Source of the DNA: an uncultured Eubacterium sp.
GTDB taxonomy: Bacteria > Bacillota > Clostridia > Lachnospirales > Lachnospiraceae
DNA: 22,340 nt
Direction: 5' to 3'
Assembly (NCBI GenBank): GCA_910584345.1
Contig: CAJTZX010000059.1
Location: 1-22,340 of the forward strand
Below the pieces are notes generated by a model that did no database searches, was not told the origin of the DNA, and saw only the letters and a program-made list of their open reading frames with translations. Made by a program: the position numbers and the translations under genes. This document shows, piece after piece, positions 16,099 to 22,340 of this stretch; position 1 is the stretch's first letter, and each line of letters opens with the position of its first letter.

Positions 16099-17265
16099 TT
16101 ATAATAAATGCAGGTCTTTCAGCCTGTTTTTCCACATATGATGCTCTTTTGCGGTTTGATATCCACAATCTGCCATCGTTTGTGCACTGTTCAAATTTGA
16201 CAGCAGTTCTTTCACTGTCTCACCAAGCTCTTTCAAATGTTGTAAAGAAAACATTCTCAATTGATCGCCATCCGTAAACTGCTCCTGCATATATTCTGAC
16301 GAATCGCTTACAACTGCTGCCCCTGCCAACATTCCATTAAAAATACGATCATGCGCCCCCCTCTTAAACCATGTCATAGTATTTAATACCACCTTACTCT
16401 CATTCATCAACTCTAGAATCTGCATGGGAAGCAATGTCCCTCCATAAATTAAATTAGGACTTTCCCATTCACATCGATCCCATCCCAAGCCAAATACAGT
16501 CACTTGAATCCCACAATCTGTCAATGTGCGAATCATCTGCTCACGATAAAAAGAAACTGCAAGCGAATCCAAAAAACGCAGTTCCGTAATCATATCTCCA
16601 AGCTGCTCATCATTAAATTTTAAATTAATTTCTTCTAAACACTGTTCTATAACATATTCGGTTGTACACTCAGGATTCTCTATCAATCTCTCTAAAACAT
16701 TTTTCACAAATGCAAACGCATCAAACTCTTGTATCCTTCCAAGATCAGGAATCAATCCTTCTGCTGCATATCTTGACAAACCGCCCGCATACAATACATC
16801 AATTTTACGCTCTGCAACAGGTATTTTTTGTTTACGCTCCTTATGTATCTCAATTCCGGCATGTGGAAAAAATTCTACATGCTTAATATTTTTAAAAAAT
16901 CGTTTCACATAATTCACATGATTTTTATCCATGCAAAGCAATACCATTTGAGCCGGAGCCGTATCTAAAGCTGTTTTATAGTGAAACGGATGATCCATCA
17001 TAATATTATAAAATGGTATATGATATTGATCCCAGATATTTTTCCCATCTTCAAATTGCAGATGCAGACCTATATTATTCAGCGAAATAGCCGCCGTTAC
17101 CGGATTCAGCATAAAAGCTTTTAATCGTACCATTTCATCTTCTATTTGGGCAGCATTCACTACGAGACATTCCGCATTTGCTTCTGTGAAGAGTTTCACA
17201 AATTCATCCGCATATAAATCCAAAGTATGAATAAGCCCTCTAAAAAAAATATATCTTTTTTTCAT
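16099..17265 (-). CDS. CgeB/DUF3880-like glycosyltransferase (upstream copy)
   Basis: The 388-residue protein is a diverged paralogue of its downstream neighbour. It has the same two-domain plan: HIPFYNIMMDHPFHY and VLLCMDKNHVNYVKRFF in the N-terminal half, then DVLYAGGLSRY and VTVFGLGWDRCEW. The C-terminal half has SKVVLNTMTWFKRGAHDRIFNGMLAGAAVVSDSSEY, the typical donor-binding region of CgeB-like enzymes. The ATG at 17265 is preceded by AAAGGAG at 7 bases; upstream codons to 17319 overlap the promoter. It diverges from the flagellin-like gene with overlapping promoter elements, which supports a role in modifying that protein. Confidence 0.8.
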   Translation of the reverse strand: MKKRYIFFRGLIHTLDLYADEFVKLFTEANAECLVVNAAQIEDEMVRLKAFMLNPVTAAISLNNIGLHLQFEDGKNIWDQYHIPFYNIMMDHPFHYKTALDTAPAQMVLLCMDKNHVNYVKRFFKNIKHVEFFPHAGIEIHKERKQKIPVAERKIDVLYAGGLSRYAAEGLIPDLGRIQEFDAFAFVKNVLERLIENPECTTEYVIEQCLEEINLKFNDEQLGDMITELRFLDSLAVSFYREQMIRTLTDCGIQVTVFGLGWDRCEWESPNLIYGGTLLPMQILELMNESKVVLNTMTWFKRGAHDRIFNGMLAGAAVVSDSSEYMQEQFTDGDQLRMFSLQHLKELGETVKELLSNLNSAQTMADCGYQTAKEHHMWKNRLKDLHLL

Positions 17266-17284
17266 TTTGTGCTCCTTTTCTGAT

Positions 17285-17313
17285 AAAATATAATTCCACG
17301 AATAAATTGACAA
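17285..17313 (-). promoter_or_regulatory. Possible promoter of the two CgeB-like genes
   Basis: On the minus strand TTGTCA (17308-17313), 17 bases, TATTTT (17285-17290). Its -35 overlaps the -35 of the plus-strand flagellin-like promoter almost completely. Matches are moderate. Confidence 0.45.
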
Positions 17314-17335
17314 ATCCATATTTACACACTATAGT
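17307..17335 (+). promoter_or_regulatory. Sigma-A-type promoter of the flagellin-like gene
   Basis: TTGACA (17307-17312), a 17-base spacer and TATAGT (17330-17335). I see no TAAA plus CCGATA pair in this intergenic region, so this gene appears to use sigma-A, unlike the FlxA- and FliD-like genes. Confidence 0.75.
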
Positions 17336-17384
17336 ATAAATATAGAAAACAATTTTCTAACAATAACGAAAGGGGGACGACATT

Positions 17385-18164
17385 ATGAGCGGTATTTCTG
17401 GTATTAGCAGTTATTCATCCTATAACCCTTACAGCCAGATTGCCAGTGGCAATAAGCTGCCATCCGCAGCAAACGGAGCTGCCGAACTGACAATTGCTGA
17501 AAAGCAGGATGCACAGATCAGAGGTTACAATGCCGGAACGAACAACCTTCAGTCCGGAAAAGACGTACTGAATATTACAGATGCAGCTTTAGGCGGTGTT
17601 ACCGACTATCTGCAAAGAATACGAGAACTGGCACTGCAGGCTTCCAACACAGCAACCGTAACCGACTCTGACCGCCGCAATATCCAGCACGAAGTCGATC
17701 AGCTAAAACAGGGAATCCAGGATATTGCATCTCAGACACAGTACAACACTTTAAATTTACTGGACGGCAGTTTCAGTGACGGCATGCAGATTGCATCTGA
17801 TTCCAATGGCAATTCTGTCACGATCAATAACTCCGTAAACTCAACGCTGGATGCATTAGGTATTGCAGATTTTGATGTTACGAAAAATTTTGATCTGAAA
17901 ACGATTGACAATGCACTGGAAAAAGTGAACGATCAGCGCAGCCAGGCTGGTGCCCAGTCAAACCGACTGGATCACGCAATCAACGATAACTCCTACGCTT
18001 CTTTCAATACACTTGCAGCACGAAGCCGTCTGACGGATACAGATTATCCGCAGGCAATATCTGAACTGAAAAAACAGCAGACATTGCAGACTTATGCATT
18101 TATGATGCAGAAAAAGAAAATGGAAGCAGAGGCACGCAAAATGCAGAATTTTTGGATCAACTAG
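17385..18164 (+). CDS. Divergent flagellin-like filament protein
   Basis: The 259-residue protein has a flagellin N-terminal domain: IASGNKLPSAANGAAELTIAEK (about 19-40) corresponds to the LSSGxRINxAxDDAAGLAI signature, and DYLQRIRELALQASN (about 74-88) is highly typical. QYNTLNLLDGSF follows near residue 120. The variable centre is very short. The C-terminal part has NDQRSQAGAQSNRLDHAI and SRLTDTDYPQAISELKK as in flagellin D0/D1, but ends QTYAFMMQKKKMEAEARKMQNFWIN instead of the usual AQANQ-LLR tail. The N-terminus also lacks the canonical MxINxN start and begins with a Ser/Tyr/Gly stretch. AAAGGGGG precedes the ATG. It is secreted and assembled, if at all, by the flagellar export system; it may be a minor or alternative filament subunit. 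Confidence 0.82.
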   Translation: MSGISGISSYSSYNPYSQIASGNKLPSAANGAAELTIAEKQDAQIRGYNAGTNNLQSGKDVLNITDAALGGVTDYLQRIRELALQASNTATVTDSDRRNIQHEVDQLKQGIQDIASQTQYNTLNLLDGSFSDGMQIASDSNGNSVTINNSVNSTLDALGIADFDVTKNFDLKTIDNALEKVNDQRSQAGAQSNRLDHAINDNSYASFNTLAARSRLTDTDYPQAISELKKQQTLQTYAFMMQKKKMEAEARKMQNFWIN

Positions 18165-18179
18165 TTACGAAGACTTTCA

Positions 18180-18210
18180 CCCCAGCCAAACAGCAAGTGT
18201 TTCGCTGGGG
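18180..18210 (+). terminator. Hairpin after the flagellin-like gene
   Basis: CCCCAGC (18180-18186) pairs with GCTGGGG (18204-18210); after a C-C mismatch AAACA pairs with TGTTT around a GCAAG loop. It is a stable stem 15 bases after the stop, between convergent genes. No T-run follows on either strand, so it may act as a 3' end stabiliser or a weak terminator. Confidence 0.6.
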
Positions 18211-18233
18211 AATCAACAAACAGGAATCATCTG

Positions 18234-18911
18234 TTAAAAGCACTTTACATTCTCCTCTAATACATGATATCTCTGCATCATTACCCATACTCTCAGTAAT
18301 CTTTCCGATAAAAATCCAAAGATTCTTTTTTGATAATCATCATATTCACGCAGATCTGTCCGCTTGTCCACTTCAAATAAAATATCAAACAGCCATACAC
18401 AATATGCATCCAGTATATTCTTTTTTGTAATGATAATATTACCAAGAGAAATCAGATTGGAAGATAATGTCCATAAAAAAGCTGTTTCATATTGCGGATA
18501 ACGTTCCTTAATGACTTCATGACAGCATTCTAAATCTTTCTGCATATGTTTATCACAATAATGCTCATATTCATTCAAATATCTGGACATAGAGCTATTC
18601 GGCAGGATCATGTCATATTGCTCCATTTTCTCCTGGATATATGCCTTCGTCAAAATCTTCTCATCATGTACAAGATAACGCCTGTAATGACATAAGCCAA
18701 TAATATCACAACTAATATTTTTCCACATCCAATACAGTCCTGTCAGCTCACAATAGTTCGCATTTCTGTGCGAAATGTTTTGTCCTGTATGATCTGTCAA
18801 ATATCCAAGATCTTCTTTTCCTTCTCTCCCTACCTGCAGCGGAAGATAGATTTCTTCTGTTGCAATATTATGAAAATGTTTATGCGCCGCAACAAATATT
18901 CTAATATCCAT
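18234..18911 (-). CDS. DUF4422-family glycosyltransferase
   Basis: The product (225 residues from the ATG at 18911, or 233 from an ATG at 18935) has the DUF4422 hallmarks: IRIFVAAHKHF at the start, YLPLQVG, DHTGQNISHRNANYCELTGLYWMWKN and IGLCHYRRYL near residues 40-85. This family of sugar transferases occurs in capsule and surface-glycan clusters. I prefer 18911 because the family starts just there and AGAAAGG lies upstream. It ends convergently with the flagellin-like gene, and a repeat element separates it from its upstream neighbour. A role in glycosylating flagellin or a surface glycan is inferred from context. Confidence 0.82.
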   Translation of the reverse strand: MDIRIFVAAHKHFHNIATEEIYLPLQVGREGKEDLGYLTDHTGQNISHRNANYCELTGLYWMWKNISCDIIGLCHYRRYLVHDEKILTKAYIQEKMEQYDMILPNSSMSRYLNEYEHYCDKHMQKDLECCHEVIKERYPQYETAFLWTLSSNLISLGNIIITKKNILDAYCVWLFDILFEVDKRTDLREYDDYQKRIFGFLSERLLRVWVMMQRYHVLEENVKCF

Positions 18912-18940
18912 AATATTTTTAGCCTTTCTTTTCATAATTT

Positions 18941-19040
18941 ATACTGCACGCCAGTTAAATTTACAGTATCCCCGACTGCAGACCGCCAGCCGGTTACTTT
19001 TCGAGGTTGCGTTACTGTAAATTCTGGCGGTCTGCAGTAT
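18941..19040. repeat. REP-like palindromic intergenic repeat with three related arms
   Basis: ACTGCAGACCGCCAG (18975-18989) is the exact reverse complement of 19024-19038. A second, outer arm at 18941-18968 (ATACTGCA, CGCCAG, AATTTACAGTA) is the reverse complement of 19014-19040 except for two 3-base offsets, about 25 pairs in all. The right arm can pair with either left arm, not both. The segment is richer in GC than its surroundings and ends 6 bases before the first possible ATG of the DUF4422 gene. It looks like a dispersed repeat unit, but copies cannot be counted from one window. Confidence 0.7.
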
Positions 19041-19084
19041 AATCATAAAATAATCAAGCGATGCCTCATATTTGGGACACCGCT

Positions 19085-19543
19085 TTATCTATTGCAATAT
19101 GCTAATGCAAAAGTCCGCTCCTCCAGCTTCATTTCCTGACACGGATACCGTTGTACAAAATAATTTAAAAAGAACCCCTCATCTGCATCAAACAAAATCA
19201 TTGATGTATGCCTACAAAAATCATCCATAATAGAAAAAGTACTTATTTTTGATATGCACAACATCACTCCTAAATCATATTTTCTGTCCGGCAGATTATT
19301 CATATCATAAATGTTATCGTAGACAATTTGATAAATCGGTAATTCTATATATGGATATAAATCTACTCCATCTAATCGTATATTCTGAGGTATCCTGCAA
19401 TTCATCGCCTGACGAGATAAAGCTCCCATTCGTTTCAGCATCATTCCAAAATCCAGCACACTGGACGGCTGAAGCTGTCGGATCACTTCAAAATAAACAT
19501 AAATATCATTTTCATCTGTGACTGCCTGTTGAAATAACTTCAT
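19085..19543 (-). CDS. Hypothetical protein with degenerate methyltransferase-like fold
   Basis: The 152-residue product is not one I recognise by name. It contains SSVLDFGMMLKRMGALSR (about 27-44), IRLDGVDLYP and RKYDLGVMLCIS, spaced like motifs I, II and IV of Rossmann-fold SAM methyltransferases. The Gly-rich motif I is poorly kept, so it may be inactive or bind something else. I choose ATG 19543, with GGGGAG 9 bases upstream; a TTG at 19567 is in frame. It starts 36 bases after the family-2 glycosyltransferase and is probably cotranscribed with it. Small proteins of this type occur in flagellin-modification clusters, so a role in glycan tailoring is possible. Confidence 0.6.
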   Translation of the reverse strand: MKLFQQAVTDENDIYVYFEVIRQLQPSSVLDFGMMLKRMGALSRQAMNCRIPQNIRLDGVDLYPYIELPIYQIVYDNIYDMNNLPDRKYDLGVMLCISKISTFSIMDDFCRHTSMILFDADEGFFLNYFVQRYPCQEMKLEERTFALAYCNR

Positions 19544-19579
19544 TGCCCGTTTCTCCCCATCATACAATGATTGCAGCTG

Positions 19580-20632
19580 TTATCCTTTGATTTTCTTGTA
19601 CCTTTTTTTCGCCGGTTCGTAATCTCCGCAACGGCGGTACATTTCTAATGCTCTTTCCGTATTTCCGGTACACTCATAAATAACCCCTGCATTATAAAGC
19701 GCAAGATAACTATTTACTCCTTTCATACGGCTCTCTTTCTGTCTGGAAGCTTTTAAAAATTCCTCTATCGCACGTTCAAACATTTCATTATTCATGAAAA
19801 TAAGTCCCATTAAAAACTGAAAATCCGCACTTTTTCCAAATTCTTCATAAACACCTTCCAATCCAAGCGCCTGATCTGCCTTCCCGCTATTCAGCAGCGC
19901 ATACCCGTAACTCTCCACTGCATCTATCACATACTCCAGCTTTGGATCCAAGTCAAAAGAAAGCGCCTTTGAAAAGAAGTCACTTGCCTGCTCATAGTCA
20001 TTTATCATATAATAACTCTTACCAAGCTGCGATAAAATATATGGATCCGGGCCATTTTCCTTCAATGTCTCCTCTAACAGCTGAATATTGCGCTTCGCTT
20101 TTTCGATCCGCTGCGGTTCCGACAATAAATATCCAGAATGCTCCATAATAATCGTTGTATCATAAACCGGATACAAATTACCATCTTTTGCTACCAGCTG
20201 TTCATGAATCTTTCCTTCATAACAATAATACCTCCGATCAAACAAGCGGTTAATATACTCCCTGCTCTCTCGTATTTCGTCATCTTGTCTGATGAAATTG
20301 ACTCGTTGCACCCGTCCGACAGCTTTTGGATGTTCCACGATCTGCTGTTTCAACTTTTCTATCTCGATCCTTCTTACATATTCATCGCTGTCAACTATAA
20401 ATACCATATTATTTTTCGCCTTCGATACTGCAAAATTCTTTGCCTTTGCAAAATCACCGCACCATTCAAACTCATAAATACAATCTGTGTAACGCTGCGC
20501 CATCTGCAGCGTCCCATCCTCAGATCCCGTATCTGCTACTACTATCTCAAAACCATAACCGGAAATCTGCTTTAAACAGCGTTCCAGATTTTCTTTTTCA
20601 TTTTTTGTAATAATACATACCGACAGCATCAT
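19580..20632 (-). CDS. Family 2 glycosyltransferase with C-terminal TPR repeats
   Basis: The roughly 350-residue protein begins with a GT-A domain: LSVCIITKNEKENLERCLKQI, then EIVVADTGSEDGT and the metal-binding IVDSDEYV (Asp81/Asp83). A WCGDFAKAKNFAV segment is also typical of SunS/WcaA-type GT2 enzymes. From about residue 200, helical repeats such as DPYILSQLGKSYYMINDYEQASDFFSKAL and ALYNAGVIYECTGNTERALEMYRR are clear tetratricopeptide repeats. GAGG with ATGATG downstream supports a start at 20632 or 20629 instead of 20650. GT2-TPR proteins glycosylate peptides or surface polymers. It is flanked by a Uma2-like gene upstream and the methyltransferase-like gene downstream. Confidence 0.88.
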   Translation of the reverse strand: MMLSVCIITKNEKENLERCLKQISGYGFEIVVADTGSEDGTLQMAQRYTDCIYEFEWCGDFAKAKNFAVSKAKNNMVFIVDSDEYVRRIEIEKLKQQIVEHPKAVGRVQRVNFIRQDDEIRESREYINRLFDRRYYCYEGKIHEQLVAKDGNLYPVYDTTIIMEHSGYLLSEPQRIEKAKRNIQLLEETLKENGPDPYILSQLGKSYYMINDYEQASDFFSKALSFDLDPKLEYVIDAVESYGYALLNSGKADQALGLEGVYEEFGKSADFQFLMGLIFMNNEMFERAIEEFLKASRQKESRMKGVNSYLALYNAGVIYECTGNTERALEMYRRCGDYEPAKKRYKKIKG

Positions 20633-20671
20633 ACATTCCTCACCGCTCATATGATTTGCAGATTTTTCTTT

Positions 20672-21223
20672 TTATTCTAAACGTATCTCTGAAAAATCAA
20701 TCTCAAAATCATCATAGATTCCAACTGGTATAGTATCCGAAAATGTATATTCTTCCACTTCATCATTCTCAAAATTATAAACCGTAATACGGTCTTTTTC
20801 ATAATCAACAATCCAATATTCCAGAACACCCGCAGTTCTATACTGAAACAATTTTATATAATAATCCATTCGTTTGCTTGATGGCGATACAATCTCAATA
20901 ACCCAATCAGGAGCACCCTTACAACCCTTATCTGTTATCTTGTCTTTATCACAAATAACGGATATATCCGGTTCTACGTAATTTGCATGATCCTTGTTCA
21001 AAAATACTGCAAATGGAGATGGGAACACTTCACACTCTCCACTCTTTTTTCTAATATACAAATTGATTTCTGTATTGATATAATTTAACAATCTTTGATG
21101 CTTCGTACTTGGAGGAGCCATATCATAAATCAAACCATCGATCAGCTCTGCTCTTTGCCCGTCCGGTAATGCATAAATATCTTCGATTGTATGATATTCC
21201 GATTTCCTTGCCAATGCATCCAT
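20672..21223 (-). CDS. Uma2 family (DUF820) PD-(D/E)XK nuclease-fold protein
   Basis: The 183-residue product has the family's usual length. It shows RAELIDGLIYDMAPPSTKHQ near residue 24, VEPDISVI (active-site Asp) near residue 83, DWVIEIVSPSSKRMDYYIKLFQYRTAGVLEYWIVD near 105-140 (Glu and Lys of the PD-(D/E)XK site). Catalytic residues appear intact. Such genes are abundant, often multi-copy and of unknown substrate. It lies 39 bases upstream of the GT2 gene on the same strand, so they may share the promoter at 21273. There is no visible functional link to glycosylation. Confidence 0.88.
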   Translation of the reverse strand: MDALARKSEYHTIEDIYALPDGQRAELIDGLIYDMAPPSTKHQRLLNYINTEINLYIRKKSGECEVFPSPFAVFLNKDHANYVEPDISVICDKDKITDKGCKGAPDWVIEIVSPSSKRMDYYIKLFQYRTAGVLEYWIVDYEKDRITVYNFENDEVEEYTFSDTIPVGIYDDFEIDFSEIRLE

Positions 21224-21272
21224 TTTGTCACCACATGTTCTTTCATTTTTAAAATGATACTAACTGATATAA

Positions 21273-21301
21273 ATTATATCTCAATATATCTATAGAATCA
21301 A
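21273..21301 (-). promoter_or_regulatory. Sigma-A-like promoter of the Uma2 gene
   Basis: On the minus strand TTGATT (21296-21301), a 17-base spacer, TATAAT (21273-21278). It lies about 50 bases before the start codon. Confidence 0.65.
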
Positions 21302-21323
21302 TCAGAAATTTCTTTCTGTATCC

Positions 21324-21352
21324 TTTACTCTTTTCAGATCATCCGCTATAAT
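21324..21352 (+). promoter_or_regulatory. Possible promoter of the AAA-ATPase-like gene
   Basis: TTTACT (21324-21329), a 17-base spacer, TATAAT (21347-21352), divergent from the Uma2 promoter. The leader that follows holds a long-range inverted pair, AAAACAGC (21357-21364) and GCTGTTTT (21423-21430), just before the AAAGGAG site. Confidence 0.6.
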
Positions 21353-21450
21353 ATGTAAAACAGCTATATTTTCGATTGGAATATTTGAATCAGCCATGTT
21401 TTATACCAAATCAGCATACTCCGCTGTTTTAAGAAAGGAGCCAAATAAGA

Positions 21451-22050
21451 ATGAGACGTTACTTTAATACAGAAGGAATCTGTGAACCTTCTTCTCACTA
21501 CATGGTTCAGCTAGATACACGACTGGACAAAATAAAACGTGCTTATGTCGACCGTGGAAAATACTTAACTATCAGCCGCGGCAGGCAATATGGAAAAACA
21601 ACAACGCTCAAAGCATTAATAAAATATTTATCTCCCGACTATCTGGTCTTATTTTTAGATTTTCAGATGCTTAGTTCTGAATCTTTCCGCAATGAGTCTG
21701 TATTTTCCATAGCTTTTGCCGAACTTTTACAAAAGGCTCTGCAAAATAGCCACCTGACGCAAAGTGAGAAATGTGCACAGCCCATCGGTCAATTCTTTTC
21801 ATTCACTCAAATGAACGCAACCATCAGTTTGAGAGAGTTGTTTTCCCACATAAGCTTACTATGCAAAACAACACCTCTCCCCATCGTCTTAATTATTGAT
21901 GAAGCAGACAACGCTTCAAACAACCATGTATTTATCGATTTCCTTTCTAATCCTATTACGGGTTTTCCCTCCGCAAATAGGACAACATATCCATTTTTTA
22001 TTTTCTTCCTGCATACAATCACCTCACTGACCTTAACCACTAATTTCTGA
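21451..22050 (+). pseudogene. Truncated AAA-ATPase_like protein (N-terminal third)
   Basis: The start MRRYFNTEGICEPSSHYMVQLDTRL and the P-loop segment SRGRQYGKTTTL (Lys49), followed by PIVLIIDEADNASNN (Walker B Asp150/Glu151), match the AAA-ATPase_like family (often with a C-terminal PD-(D/E)XK domain) common in gut anaerobes. Intact members are usually over 500 residues. Here similarity stops at about Leu165 (base 21945). The last 34 codons are antisense to a KTR-type gene and end at a TGA, so the protein is a 199-residue chimera lacking most of the ATPase and the nuclease part. AAAGGAG lies about 10 bases before the ATG. Confidence 0.8.
21916..22014 (-). pseudogene. Truncated cysteine-rich KTR protein gene (N-terminal fragment)
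   Basis: From the ATG at 22014 the frame reads MQEENKKWICCPICGGKTR, then a short basic stretch, and stops 32 codons on. The WICCPICGGKTR pattern is the hallmark of the cysteine-rich KTR family, small zinc-ribbon-like proteins carried by conjugative elements of Firmicutes. The second expected cysteine pair is missing: after RIRKE (about 21940) the frame runs into AAA-ATPase sequence. GAGGTGA precedes the ATG. It is probably non-functional. Confidence 0.7.
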
Positions 22051-22055
22051 ACAAA

Positions 22056-22211
22056 TTATTTGGGAAGTCCCAAATAAACTGCAATAAGGACAAATACTAT
22101 TCCAAGTGCTATAAGAAGTATAGACCACCCCTTATGCTTTTTACGAGCTATTCCGAGGGCAATAAAAAATATCCCTAACAACATTGACGCTACCATTGCA
22201 AAAAATCCCAT
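22056..22211 (-). CDS. Small two-helix membrane protein
   Basis: The 51-residue product begins at the ATG at 22211, with AAAGGAG 8 bases upstream, and has two hydrophobic helices (about 4-20 and 30-47) joined by the basic loop IARKKHKGW. I do not recognise it. It starts one base after the ABC ATPase stop codon, so the two are translationally coupled and likely cotranscribed with the KTR gene that follows 41 bases later. It could be an accessory or immunity-type membrane peptide of the transporter, but this is a guess. Confidence 0.7.
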   Translation of the reverse strand: MGFFAMVASMLLGIFFIALGIARKKHKGWSILLIALGIVFVLIAVYLGLPK

Positions 22212-22212
22212 T

Positions 22213-22340
22213 TTACTTACTCCTTTCAAGATGAATTATTCTATCATGACGATTAGCTATTTCCAAATCGTGAGTTACGGTAATGATAGTCGTGTTAAAT
22301 TCTTTGTTCATTTTAAAAAGCAAAGTTACAATTCTTTCCC
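22213..22340 (-). CDS. ABC transporter ATP-binding protein, C-terminal fragment (runs off window)
   Basis: The last 41 codons read ERIVTLLFKMNKEFNTTIITVTHDLEIANRHDRIIHLERSK. THD is the H-loop switch with its histidine, and the pattern is that of MacB/LolD-type ATPases. The rest lies outside the window. It probably powers an exporter whose genes are upstream on the minus strand. Confidence 0.85.
   Translation of the reverse strand, partial: ERIVTLLFKMNKEFNTTIITVTHDLEIANRHDRIIHLERSK

Noticed and set aside
19014..19040. CRISPR-like or tRNA-like reading of the repeat at 18941-19040
   Set aside because: There are only three unevenly spaced arms in opposite orientations, no regular spacers, and no cloverleaf or anticodon arm.
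21807..22040. 77-residue minus-strand frame over the AAA-ATPase-like gene
   Set aside because: It is the wrong frame. The KTR start at 22014 lies in a different frame on the same strand and carries the family motif and a ribosome-binding site.

Overview
The window looks like a chromosome segment from a flagellated, low-GC member of the Clostridia, most likely a gut Lachnospiraceae relative of Roseburia or Agathobacter. This is inferred from gene order, low GC, Firmicutes-type RNA polymerase and L33 proteins, strong AGGAGG ribosome-binding sites, and Lachnospiraceae-style flagellar and CgeB-like genes. No species can be assigned from the sequence alone.

Region 1 (1-11.7 kb, minus strand) is the conserved transcription/translation cluster. 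In transcription order it reads rpmG, secE, nusG, rplK, rplA; then rplJ, rplL; then rpoB, rpoC; then the first 13 codons of rpsL. The control layer is readable. There are consensus-like sigma-A promoters before rpmG, rplJ, rpoB and rpsL. An L1-type mRNA hairpin precedes rplA, and an L10-type leader with an intrinsic attenuator precedes rplJ. There is a terminator/attenuator after rplL and a strong terminator after rpoC. The beta and beta' subunits both end in long acidic tails.

Region 2 (11.7-14.9 kb, plus strand) is a late flagellar module: a FlxA-like coiled-coil protein, a divergent FliD-like filament-cap protein and an XRE-type regulator. The first two are preceded by sigma-D/sigma-28-like promoters (TAAA or TAAT, then TCCGATAT or TCCGATAA).

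Region 3 (14.9-21.2 kb) pairs a divergent flagellin-like gene (plus strand) with glycan-modification genes on the minus strand. These are two tandem CgeB/DUF3880-like glycosyltransferases, a DUF4422 glycosyltransferase, a degenerate methyltransferase-like protein, and a family-2 glycosyltransferase with TPRs. A Uma2-type nuclease-fold gene lies upstream on the same strand. A GC-richer repeat with three related arms sits between the DUF4422 gene and its upstream neighbour. My reading is that regions 2 and 3 encode a specialised or accessory filament (cap, filament subunit, coiled-coil protein, regulator) with its own glycosylation enzymes. This is inference.

Region 4 (21.4-22.34 kb) is a recombination scar. 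An AAA-ATPase_like gene loses its homology near base 21945. At the same point a gene on the other strand, recognisable as a cysteine-rich KTR protein of the type carried by conjugative elements, is also cut off. Beyond it lie a 51-residue two-helix membrane protein and the 3' end of an ABC transporter ATPase. The window probably ends just inside a mobile or formerly mobile element.
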